From assembly GCA_019751475.1 (NCBI GenBank), contig JAIENH010000108.1:1-5906 (forward strand): a stretch of 5,906 nucleotides of DNA. Direction: 5' to 3'. This DNA is from Cyclobacteriaceae bacterium (GTDB lineage Bacteria > Bacteroidota > Bacteroidia > Cytophagales > Cyclobacteriaceae). The translations under genes were made by a program, and so were the position numbers. Below are positions 1 to 5,906 of the stretch, in pieces (the stretch's first letter is position 1; each line of letters starts with the position of its first letter). Under the pieces are notes generated by a model. The model saw nothing but the letters and a program-made list of their open reading frames with translations. It did not search any database and was not told the origin of the DNA.

Positions 1-68
1 AGCTCTTGTGGATAATGCGGGCGAAACGCAGCATACTCACGGGCATGATTGGAAAAGAGGTCTTTCAT
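1..68 (-). CDS. Probable class I SAM-dependent methyltransferase, N-terminal fragment (cut by left edge)
   Basis: Only 22 complete codons and the first two bases of a Leu codon (CTN) are inside the window. The frame opens with an ATG at 68-66 that overlaps the TGA stop of the upstream amidohydrolase (ATGA). After a short MKDLFSN start it reads HAREYAAFRPHYPQEL. From memory, the pattern 'H..(D/E)YA.FRP.YP.EL' is the usual N-terminus of a group of small methyltransferases, where it precedes the first Rossmann strand with its glycine-rich SAM site. The SAM-binding motifs themselves are beyond the edge, so the assignment rests on this leader alone. The product would be cytoplasmic, with no signal sequence visible; the substrate cannot be guessed. 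The four-base overlap and shared strand support translational coupling to the amidohydrolase. The start is well supported because the frame begins exactly at the junction and matches the family pattern from its first residues. Confidence 0.72.
   Translation of the reverse strand, partial: MKDLFSNHAREYAAFRPHYPQE
65..68 (-). other. ATGA stop/start overlap between amidohydrolase and methyltransferase
   Basis: Read on the minus strand, the four bases are ATGA: the ATG begins the methyltransferase and the TGA ends the amidohydrolase. Such overlaps commonly allow a terminating ribosome to restart, so the two genes are probably on one mRNA and translationally coupled. That is inference from the arrangement. 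Confidence 0.7.
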
Positions 69-1687
69 TTCTTCTGACTGTTTCTATTTCCCCGAAGGCA
101 TCTACCAGGCAATGCACCCGTGTGCTCGCCATCTATCAATACAGGTATGCCGTTTACAAAAACATGGCTTACTCCCAAGGCATATTGATGGGGAGCATCG
201 AAAGTAGCCATGTCGTGAATAGCTGTTGGGTCAAAGACAACAATGTCTGCCGCCTTCCCAAGAGCAAGCACTCCACGGTCGGTTAATCCAAGTGTGGCGG
301 CAGGTTGTGATGTTATTCTTCTGATCCCCTCTTCCAGCGTAATGAGCTTTTCATCACGTACGTATTTACCCAGAAAGCGCGCGAAGCTTCCATAGGCACG
401 CGGATGTGCTCCCTTATCAGTAAATTTTCTTTCCAACGATAATGCACCAGCGTCAGAGCCGATGCTTACGTAGGATTTCTTTAACATAGCACGCATGTTA
501 TCTTCTGAGATTAGGAAATACAAGGCTGGTATTGAAGAACGATCGGCCGTCAATAGATCCAAAACGGTTTCGTCCGCGTTTTTGCCATGAAGCAGTGCTA
601 CTTCATCCAGTCGTTTGCCTTTGTATAACTTTGAAAGCGAATCCTTTCTAAAACCCAACAGTGTAACATCTTTTGCATCGGAGTTTTTTGTTGGCACTCC
701 GTTTTGCATATCAAGTAAAATTCTCCTCCGTATCTCAGGTTTTTTGAAACGGCCCAGCATTTCAGTGAGTCCACCTTCCTGAGCCCACACGGGCACGCGC
801 TCTTTCAACCCCGTTGCGCTGGCAACATAAGGATACATATTAGCTGAAATTCTTAAGCCTGCTTTCTGCGCACTGTCAATTTTGGTGAGCACCCGGTCGA
901 GTTTACTCCAGTTGCGGGCGTGATTGATTTTTAAATGATAAATCTCTGCAGGAATATTGGCCTCCGAAGCGATGCGAAATGTTTCATCCAGTGCTTCAAG
1001 AATTTTGTCGCTCTCACTCCGCATATGCGTCATGTAGATTCCGCGATAAGCGGCTGCTGCCTTACAGAGTTCAATCAGTTCCTCCGTCTGTGCGAAGGTG
1101 GCCGGTGCATAAATTAACGATGAGCCTACACCCTGCGCGCCTTCTTCCATAGCTTGCTTCACCAGGTTTTTCATTTGTTGAAGCTCTGCGCTATTTGGTT
1201 TTCGATCTACCGAACCGAGCACATAGGTGCGTACAGTAGTGGCACCAACTAATGAAGCCACATTCACGCCAATTCCCTTTTTCTCCAGATGATTGAAGTA
1301 TCCGCCCAGGGTGGCCCATCGCTTATCACCCGGTTTTCGTTTTCTCGGCCCTGCGCTTATACCTTCACCAAACACCTCGAGCGTAACCCCCTGCTTCACA
1401 TCGCTCATGGCACGACCGTCTTCCAGCAGGGTGCCATCGGCCCAACTGAGCATGTTGATAAAACCGGGAGCCACTGCCATGGTCTTCACATCCCACTCCG
1501 ATTTTGCTTTTGCTGATGAAAGGTCTCCGACAAAAGCAATAGTATCTGCCCGAAGGGCAATATCGGCAACGAAGGGCTTTCCACCTTTGCCATCGTACAC
1601 GGTGCCGCCCCGTAGAATGACATCGTAGGGCTGGGCCGCAGCCGAAGTGACAAAAAGAAAAGCAATCAGACCCAGCTTATTTCGCAT
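65..1687 (-). CDS. Secreted amidohydrolase, N-acyl-D-amino-acid deacylase-like, with altered metal site
   Basis: This 540-residue protein starts with a signal peptide (MRNK, hydrophobic stretch, then TSAAA before Q19), so it probably acts in the periplasm. The mature part has the amidohydrolase layout: a small beta domain with ILRGGTVYDG (25-34), the VAPGFIN entry to the TIM barrel (72-78), and the closing beta segment GKAADIVVFDP (477-487) with a HTGALPGRCLRG tail. The sequence between, including HPRAYGSFARFLG (428-440), resembles D-aminoacylases, which hydrolyse N-acyl-D-amino acids. Candidate catalytic residues are His221 (THMR), His251 (IYHLK) and Asp412 (GSDAG). Two family features differ: the usual HxH after 'GFID' is L80-S81-W82, and the metal-bridging Cys of 'GNCG' is replaced by Glu108 (GEG). 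The fold and broad class are secure, but the substrate and metal content are not; annotating it as an active D-aminoacylase would be over-precise. It starts 34 bases after the DUF4421 gene and overlaps the methyltransferase start by four bases. Confidence 0.88.
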   Translation of the reverse strand: MRNKLGLIAFLFVTSAAAQPYDVILRGGTVYDGKGGKPFVADIALRADTIAFVGDLSSAKAKSEWDVKTMAVAPGFINMLSWADGTLLEDGRAMSDVKQGVTLEVFGEGISAGPRKRKPGDKRWATLGGYFNHLEKKGIGVNVASLVGATTVRTYVLGSVDRKPNSAELQQMKNLVKQAMEEGAQGVGSSLIYAPATFAQTEELIELCKAAAAYRGIYMTHMRSESDKILEALDETFRIASEANIPAEIYHLKINHARNWSKLDRVLTKIDSAQKAGLRISANMYPYVASATGLKERVPVWAQEGGLTEMLGRFKKPEIRRRILLDMQNGVPTKNSDAKDVTLLGFRKDSLSKLYKGKRLDEVALLHGKNADETVLDLLTADRSSIPALYFLISEDNMRAMLKKSYVSIGSDAGALSLERKFTDKGAHPRAYGSFARFLGKYVRDEKLITLEEGIRRITSQPAATLGLTDRGVLALGKAADIVVFDPTAIHDMATFDAPHQYALGVSHVFVNGIPVLIDGEHTGALPGRCLRGNRNSQKK

Positions 1688-1721
1688 GGGCGAATATTAC
1701 AAAAGAAAAATCAGAGACACG

Positions 1722-2753
1722 TCAGCGCTTGTGATCGATTAAATGAATTGCATCGGTCGCGCGTTTCTTGAGGAAACCAAATTCGCGAAAGCGATAACCA
1801 AACAATATCTTGAAGGTGGTGCTGGCCGCTGAAATACGTGCTTGCTCAAACTTCACCGACCGCGACTGACCAACAAAGCTGACGCCTGTAAAAAAACGCT
1901 CGCTGTTATAACCAATGGCAACCCGGTAATCGGCAAAGCCACTGACACCAAACGAACTCCTCTCCACATCAGCCACGGTCGTAGTTACCTGGCGTATGGA
2001 CGGCCCCACTGCGAACGAAAGATTTAAGAAAAGGCTGCCGGCCACGGCTGTATAAGTATAGCCTGGGGCAATGCTCACGGCAAACGATTCGAAGTTTCGC
2101 ACGTCAGCGTCTTTTCCAAACGTTGCGTGATAACCCTTGCCATACAAAGCCGAGTCATTTTTCATTTCGTAGGAGTTAATGGAGCCGGTCATTATCACTG
2201 ACCCGGCACTTTTACGTTGGCGCTCCGCAAAATTGTAGGCCGACCGAAGAGAGAATTTGCTTTTGTTGAAAACATAAATCCCATTCACACCAATATTGTT
2301 GGTGAAAATATCCGGGCGCTGTGGGTACGGTGAATTGGCAGCCACCGGTTTTGCCGGGTCTGTCAGGTAAAAGCCATTGTAGCGTGAGTAAAAAATATCA
2401 CCACCCCAACTCTTTCCCAAAAGATTGGCCTGCAGGTCAAAGGCGCCTGACTTTCCATACAAAAAATTCTTTTGATCATCGGATGGCAGGGCAAACGTAA
2501 CTTCGGCACCGACTTCAAAAATGTAGATACCAAAACCCATGCTGGCGGAGTTGTTGGGCTTATAGGTAATCTTATTGTTGGTATTTATGTTCTGCTGAAT
2601 CTCGATATACGTGGAGCGTTGTTTGATTACCGGCCAAAGAAAAAAATAGTCGGGAAAGCGCTCTACATATTGCTCACGAACAGAGTCAATTTTTTGGGCC
2701 AGCAACGGGCAAGAAATTAATACCACTATAGAAGCTGCTACTGCCCGTTTCAT
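1722..2753 (-). CDS. DUF4421 family protein, probable outer-membrane beta-barrel
   Basis: The 343-residue protein begins with a signal sequence (MKRAVAASIVVLISCPLLAQ). The rest alternates polar and hydrophobic residues in short strands rich in Tyr, Phe and Gly, with no long transmembrane helix, as expected for an outer-membrane barrel. I recognise DUF4421 from the set YKPN (64-67), a Gly-rich strand MGFGIYIFEVG (72-82), RYNGFY (124-129), ERQRKSAGS (177-185), APGYTYT (229-235) and the closing LFGYRF (317-322). No function is known to me for this family. A short charged tail of about 20 residues follows the last strand, so the protein does not end in the aromatic residue typical of many barrels. 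The signal sequence contains L-I-S-C (12-15), which fits a lipobox, but cleavage after A19 by signal peptidase I seems at least as likely. Its ATG shares one base with the hslU stop, so it is probably co-translated with hslU. Confidence 0.85.
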   Translation of the reverse strand: MKRAVAASIVVLISCPLLAQKIDSVREQYVERFPDYFFLWPVIKQRSTYIEIQQNINTNNKITYKPNNSASMGFGIYIFEVGAEVTFALPSDDQKNFLYGKSGAFDLQANLLGKSWGGDIFYSRYNGFYLTDPAKPVAANSPYPQRPDIFTNNIGVNGIYVFNKSKFSLRSAYNFAERQRKSAGSVIMTGSINSYEMKNDSALYGKGYHATFGKDADVRNFESFAVSIAPGYTYTAVAGSLFLNLSFAVGPSIRQVTTTVADVERSSFGVSGFADYRVAIGYNSERFFTGVSFVGQSRSVKFEQARISAASTTFKILFGYRFREFGFLKKRATDAIHLIDHKR

Positions 2754-2755
2754 TA
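2751..2755 (-). other. TAATG stop/start overlap between hslU and the DUF4421 gene
   Basis: On the minus strand the bases read TAATG: TAA (2755-2753) ends hslU and ATG (2753-2751) starts the DUF4421 gene, sharing one base. This fixes the DUF4421 start, because the signal sequence begins directly at this ATG, and suggests translational coupling of a cytoplasmic unfoldase gene with an envelope protein gene. Confidence 0.75.
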
Positions 2756-4147
2756 TAAAATGTATTCGCTCAGGTCTTTGTTTTTCATAATGCCTGAAAG
2801 CTTTTCTTGCACCAATTGCTTGGTAATTTCCAGTTGGCTTCCACTTTGAATCTTATCAGGCACGTCAAACAAGAATTCATTTAACAGTCGACTGATCACC
2901 GTTTGCAATCTTCGCGCGCCAATGTTTTCCATTTCAGCATTGATGGTAAACGCCATTTCAGCGAGTGCATCAATAGCTTCATCAGTAAACCGAATGGTTA
3001 CGCCCTCCGACTGGAACAACGCTTCGTACTGGCGTGTAAGCGCATTTTTAGGTTCCTTCAAAATCCGGACAAAGTCCTGCTTAGTAAGACTGTTCAGCTC
3101 GACACGAATCGGGAAGCGGCCCTGCAATTCAGGTATAAGATCTGACGGCTTCGAAATGTGAAAGGCCCCGGCTGCTATGAACAGCACATGGTCAGTCTTG
3201 ATTACTCCATGCTTGGTATTGACGGTGCTGCCTTCTACAATCGGGAGAAGGTCGCGCTGCACGCCTTCGCGGCTCACATCAGGCCCGCTTCCTTTGCTAT
3301 GGCCGGAAGCAATTTTGTCGATCTCGTCAATGAAAATGATACCGGCATCTTCTGCCTTACGCAATGCTTCTTCCTTCACCTCATCCATGTCGATGAGTTT
3401 GGCAGCTTCCTCTTCCAATAAAATCTTCCGGGCCTCTGCAATAGTCACTTTCCTTTTGCGGGCTTTTTTGGGCATCATGCCGCTGATCATCTCCTGCAGG
3501 TTCATCATGGACACTTCGTCCATCATACCCGCACCAATCATACCGACATTTCCGGTGCCAGCCTGCTTGATATTGATTTCAATTTTGCGTTCTTCTAATT
3601 CACCGTTGCGGATTTTATCACGAAAGAGATTGCGTGTCCGTTCATTCAACTCCGAATCAGACGTAGGTTCTTCTTCAAAATCAAAATCTGTTTTCGCTTC
3701 GGCTACTTTCGCTCCATTGGCCCGCAGTGGCGGAATAAGTGCATCCAAAATAATCTCTTCCACGGCCTGGGCGGCCTTTTCTTTTACTTCTTCTTTCTTC
3801 CGGGCCTTCACCATGTTTACCGACTGCTCTACCAGGTCGCGCACCATGCTCTCTACATCACGCCCAACGTAACCCACTTCCGTGAATTTGGATGCCTCCA
3901 CTTTTACAAACGGAGCATCCGCCAATCGAGCGAGTCTTCGGGCAATTTCGGTCTTTCCTACGCCAGTTGCACCGATCATGAGAATATTGTTGGGCACAAT
4001 CTCACCCCGCAAGTCGGAAGTCACGTTCATACGCCTCCAGCGATTGCGCAACGCAATAGCAACATTGCGCTTGGCATCGTCCTGGCCTACAATGTACTTG
4101 TCGAGTTCGGCCACTATCTGGCGAGGTGTGAGTTGTGAGGAAGTCAT
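2753..4147 (-). CDS. hslU: ATP-dependent protease ATPase subunit HslU (ClpY)
   Basis: HslU is the cytoplasmic AAA+ hexamer that unfolds substrates and threads them into the HslV peptidase. The 464-residue protein is complete. It opens with the family start LTPRQIVAELDKYIVGQDDA (6-25), followed by Walker A GATGVGKT (59-66, Lys65) and the GYVG pore loop (92-95) that grips substrate. The I-domain insert lies roughly between 105 and 260 and includes a Met/Gly-rich stretch (202-225) and a basic KKARKRK patch (227-233). Walker B is IIFIDEIDK (270-278, Asp274-Glu275), sensor 1 lies around AAGAFH (325-330), the probable arginine finger is Arg344 in LQGRF, and sensor 2 is in GARRL (410-414). The C-terminus DLSEYIL matches the tail that docks into HslV, so a working HslV partner is expected, although no hslV is in the window. 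The I-domain and GYVG loop distinguish it from ClpX. It lies 75 bases after lon and overlaps the next gene by one base. Confidence 0.97.
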   Translation of the reverse strand: MTSSQLTPRQIVAELDKYIVGQDDAKRNVAIALRNRWRRMNVTSDLRGEIVPNNILMIGATGVGKTEIARRLARLADAPFVKVEASKFTEVGYVGRDVESMVRDLVEQSVNMVKARKKEEVKEKAAQAVEEIILDALIPPLRANGAKVAEAKTDFDFEEEPTSDSELNERTRNLFRDKIRNGELEERKIEINIKQAGTGNVGMIGAGMMDEVSMMNLQEMISGMMPKKARKRKVTIAEARKILLEEEAAKLIDMDEVKEEALRKAEDAGIIFIDEIDKIASGHSKGSGPDVSREGVQRDLLPIVEGSTVNTKHGVIKTDHVLFIAAGAFHISKPSDLIPELQGRFPIRVELNSLTKQDFVRILKEPKNALTRQYEALFQSEGVTIRFTDEAIDALAEMAFTINAEMENIGARRLQTVISRLLNEFLFDVPDKIQSGSQLEITKQLVQEKLSGIMKNKDLSEYIL

Positions 4148-4222
4148 GATGATAAAAGTAATGAAAAGTGTCGGGTGAAACCGCGCTAGCTAGAAAAATT
4201 GATTTACAATAGCGAACACACG
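4148..4222 (-). other. lon-hslU intergenic gap, no clear promoter or terminator
   Basis: This 75-base AT-rich gap is the only spacer over 34 bases in the window, so it is the most likely place for separate control of hslU. I see no GC-rich hairpin with a T-run after the lon stop, no clear Bacteroidota-type promoter (TTTG with TAnnTTTG) and no Shine-Dalgarno-like purine run before the hslU ATG. The last point is usual in this phylum. An 8-base CTAGCTAG palindrome at 4186-4193 is too short to call a site. Whether hslU is read through from lon cannot be decided from the sequence. Confidence 0.5.
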
Positions 4223-5906
4223 TTACACTGCCTTGGCTTCTGACAGCGTAAATTCCAATGGGTGTTTCACCCGCTCTTTCAAAAGGGCTAGTTTCAAAAC
4301 TTCCTCCACGGTATTCACATAATGAAATGTTAAACCCTTGAGATAATGCTTTTCAATCTCCTCGATATCCTTGCGGTTCTTGCTACTCAAGATGATTTCT
4401 TTAATGCCGCTGCGTTTGGCTGCCAAAATCTTTTCTTTGATCCCTCCTACTGGCAACACTTTGCCACGCAATGTTATTTCACCTGTCATCGCCAATTTGG
4501 CCTTCACTTTGCGTTGTGTGAAAATAGATGCAAGCGAAGTAAGCATGGTGATACCAGCAGAAGGGCCATCTTTTGGCACAGCCCCTGCAGGCACGTGCAC
4601 GTGCAAATCGTATTGCTGAAAAACGCGATGATCAATGCCAAGGGTTTGGGCATTTGACTTCAGATAAGAAAGGGCGGCCATGGCCGACTCCTTCATTACA
4701 TCGCCCAACTGACCTGACAATGTCAATTGACCTTTACCACGACTCACGCTCGACTCCACAAATAAAATATCTCCTCCTACTTGCGTCCAGGCGAGGCCCG
4801 TCACTACACCAGCGGTCTCGTTATCCTGATAAAGTTCTTCGTCAAATACTTCAGCACCCAAAATTTTCACCACATAGGCTTCTGATATTTCCCTTTCGGA
4901 TTTCTCCTCCATTGCAACGGCTTTCGCGATGCTGCGTACTACTGATCCAATCTTGCGCTCCAAATTCCTCACACCCGACTCGCGTGTATAGTGACTGATA
5001 ATCTTAAGCAGGGCTTCTTTGGTAAACTTGATTCCTGCAGATTCCAGTCCGTGCTCCTTTAGTTGCTTTGGCACCAGGTGCTTGATGGCAATCTGTAATT
5101 TTTCTTCTACTGTATAGCCTGTGAGTTCAATGATTTCCATTCGATCGCGCAAAGCTGGCTGAATAGTATCTAATGAATTGGCTGTAGCAATAAAGAGTAC
5201 CTTCGACAGATCATACTCTACCTCCAGGTAATTGTCATTGAAAGTATTGTTCTGTTCCGGATCCAATACCTCCAGCAACGCTGACGAAGGGTCGCCCCGG
5301 AAGTCAGTGCGGATTTTGTCAATCTCATCCAACACAAACACCGGATTGGAAGATTTTGCCTTCTTGATGTTTTGAATAATCTTCCCCGGCATGGCGCCAA
5401 TGTAGGTCTTGCGATGCCCACGAATCTCTGCTTCATCATGAACTCCACCCAGAGACATACGGACGTAGTTGCGCTGCAACGACTTAGCGATGGATTTTCC
5501 CAAAGATGTTTTTCCAACTCCGGGAGGACCGTACAAACAAAGTATCGGGCCCTTCATGTCTTGCTTCAGCTTGAGTACCGCGAGGTACTCCAGAATACGG
5601 TCTTTTACTTTTTCTAAACCAAAATGATCCTTGTCCAAAATTTTGGCCGCTCGCTTCAGGTCAAAATCATCTTGCGTGTACTCATCCCAGGGCAGGTCAA
5701 GCATCAGCTCGGCATAGTTCATCGTTACCGGAAACTCAGCCGCCTGAGGGTTCATTCGCTGTAGCTTGTCCAACTCCTTGTTAAAGTGATCAGCGGCACT
5801 TTTTGGCCACTTTTTTTCAGCACCTCGCTTGCGCAATTTTTCAACCTCCTTGTCGGGGCCATCGTAGCCCAACTCGTCTTGCAGTACCTTTATCTGCTGA
5901 CGCAGA
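4223..5906 (-). CDS. lon: ATP-dependent Lon protease, C-terminal portion (N-terminus beyond right edge)
   Basis: Lon degrades misfolded and regulatory proteins in the cytoplasm, with ATPase and peptidase in one chain. The frame is open to the window edge; 560 complete codons are visible from 5905, and numbering here counts from there. The first residues, [13 protein letters not shown], are the conserved helix that follows the N-terminal substrate-binding domain, so roughly 240-270 residues are missing. Visible elements are Walker A GPPGVGKT (126-133, Lys132), pore loop YIGAMPG (168-174), Walker [10 protein letters not shown] (189-197, Asp193-Glu194), sensor 1 Asn243 in ATAN, probable arginine finger Arg255 in DRME, and sensor 2 Arg313 in SGVRNLER. 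The protease domain has the catalytic dyad Ser449 (PKDGPSAG) and Lys492 (GGIKEK), with the 43-residue spacing of E. coli Lon. There is no frameshift or missing key residue. The TTG at 5872 is an internal Leu codon, not the start. hslU follows on the same strand after 75 bases. Confidence 0.97.
   Translation of the reverse strand, partial: LRQQIKVLQDELGYDGPDKEVEKLRKRGAEKKWPKSAADHFNKELDKLQRMNPQAAEFPVTMNYAELMLDLPWDEYTQDDFDLKRAAKILDKDHFGLEKVKDRILEYLAVLKLKQDMKGPILCLYGPPGVGKTSLGKSIAKSLQRNYVRMSLGGVHDEAEIRGHRKTYIGAMPGKIIQNIKKAKSSNPVFVLDEIDKIRTDFRGDPSSALLEVLDPEQNNTFNDNYLEVEYDLSKVLFIATANSLDTIQPALRDRMEIIELTGYTVEEKLQIAIKHLVPKQLKEHGLESAGIKFTKEALLKIISHYTRESGVRNLERKIGSVVRSIAKAVAMEEKSEREISEAYVVKILGAEVFDEELYQDNETAGVVTGLAWTQVGGDILFVESSVSRGKGQLTLSGQLGDVMKESAMAALSYLKSNAQTLGIDHRVFQQYDLHVHVPAGAVPKDGPSAGITMLTSLASIFTQRKVKAKLAMTGEITLRGKVLPVGGIKEKILAAKRSGIKEIILSSKNRKDIEEIEKHYLKGLTFHYVNTVEEVLKLALLKERVKHPLEFTLSEAKAV

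Noticed and set aside
1..46. Alternative minus-strand start MPVSMLRFARIIHKS in another frame at the left edge
   Set aside because: It is open only because of its short length. The frame starting at 68 has both the ATGA junction and a family-like sequence.
8..286. Plus-strand open frame of 92 codons at the left edge
   Set aside because: It is antisense to the amidohydrolase C-terminus and the methyltransferase start, both of which have recognisable motifs; its own translation has none.
1688..1721. Possible internal promoter before the amidohydrolase (minus strand TTTTG followed by TAATATTC)
   Set aside because: It only loosely resembles the Bacteroidota TTTG / TAnnTTTG pattern, the two parts are adjacent instead of about 20 bases apart, and the element is too near the ATG.
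3177..3872. Plus-strand open frame of 231 codons
   Set aside because: It lies wholly antisense to hslU, is Ser/Ile/Arg-rich low-complexity protein of the kind made by reading a gene's opposite strand, and matches no family I know. hslU motifs fully explain this stretch.
4186..4193. CTAGCTAG palindrome in the lon-hslU gap as a terminator or operator
   Set aside because: Eight bases with no loop or T-run and no second copy; too short to distinguish from chance.
4591..4604. Perfect 14-base palindrome GCACGTGCACGTGC
   Set aside because: It encodes the conserved H-V-H-V-P stretch of the Lon protease domain; the repeated His-Val codons explain the symmetry.
5218..5517. Minus-strand 99-codon frame inside lon
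   Set aside because: It is an out-of-frame reading of the Lon AAA+ domain, with Walker motifs intact in the main frame.
4223..5872. Lon as a complete 549-residue protein starting at a TTG at 5872
   Set aside because: The frame continues without a stop to the window edge and encodes [11 protein letters not shown] just before the TTG, which is conserved internal Lon sequence. The gene is cut by the window, not short.
1..5906. CRISPR arrays, tRNA or rRNA genes, insertion sequences, phage genes
   Set aside because: No direct repeat series, cloverleaf-like segment, transposase motif or inverted-repeat ends were seen; almost all of the window is accounted for by protein-coding genes.

Overview
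The window most likely comes from a Bacteroidota chromosome, probably of the Cytophagales type. I infer this from a DUF4421 outer-membrane-type protein (a family I know only from Bacteroidota), from Lon and HslU sequences typical of that phylum, and from the absence of Shine-Dalgarno-like purine runs before the starts. This rests on protein character, not on a database search.

Every supported gene is on the minus strand, so transcription runs from high to low coordinates. In that order they are: the C-terminal two thirds of the ATP-dependent protease Lon, open at the right edge; a 75-base gap; complete hslU, the AAA+ unfoldase of the HslUV protease; a complete DUF4421 protein with a signal sequence, whose ATG shares one base with the hslU stop (TAATG); after 34 bases, a complete exported amidohydrolase related to N-acyl-D-amino-acid deacylases; and, overlapping its stop by four bases (ATGA), the first 23 codons of a probable class I SAM-dependent methyltransferase that runs off the left edge. 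More than 97% of the window is coding. There is no RNA gene, mobile element, CRISPR array or convincing terminator.

The window divides functionally into a cytoplasmic protein quality-control part (Lon and HslU, two AAA+ machines) and a downstream envelope or periplasmic part (DUF4421 protein, secreted amidohydrolase), with the methyltransferase last. The tight junctions from hslU to the methyltransferase suggest one transcript, although the products have no obvious common pathway. hslV, the protease partner of hslU, is not here; the intact HslU C-terminal tail implies that it is encoded elsewhere.

Most of this is ordinary housekeeping sequence. The most interesting point is the amidohydrolase: it keeps the family fold signatures and several catalytic residues, but the N-terminal HxH metal motif reads L-S-W and the metal-bridging Cys position holds Glu. 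I see no strong evidence for a previously undescribed multi-gene system.
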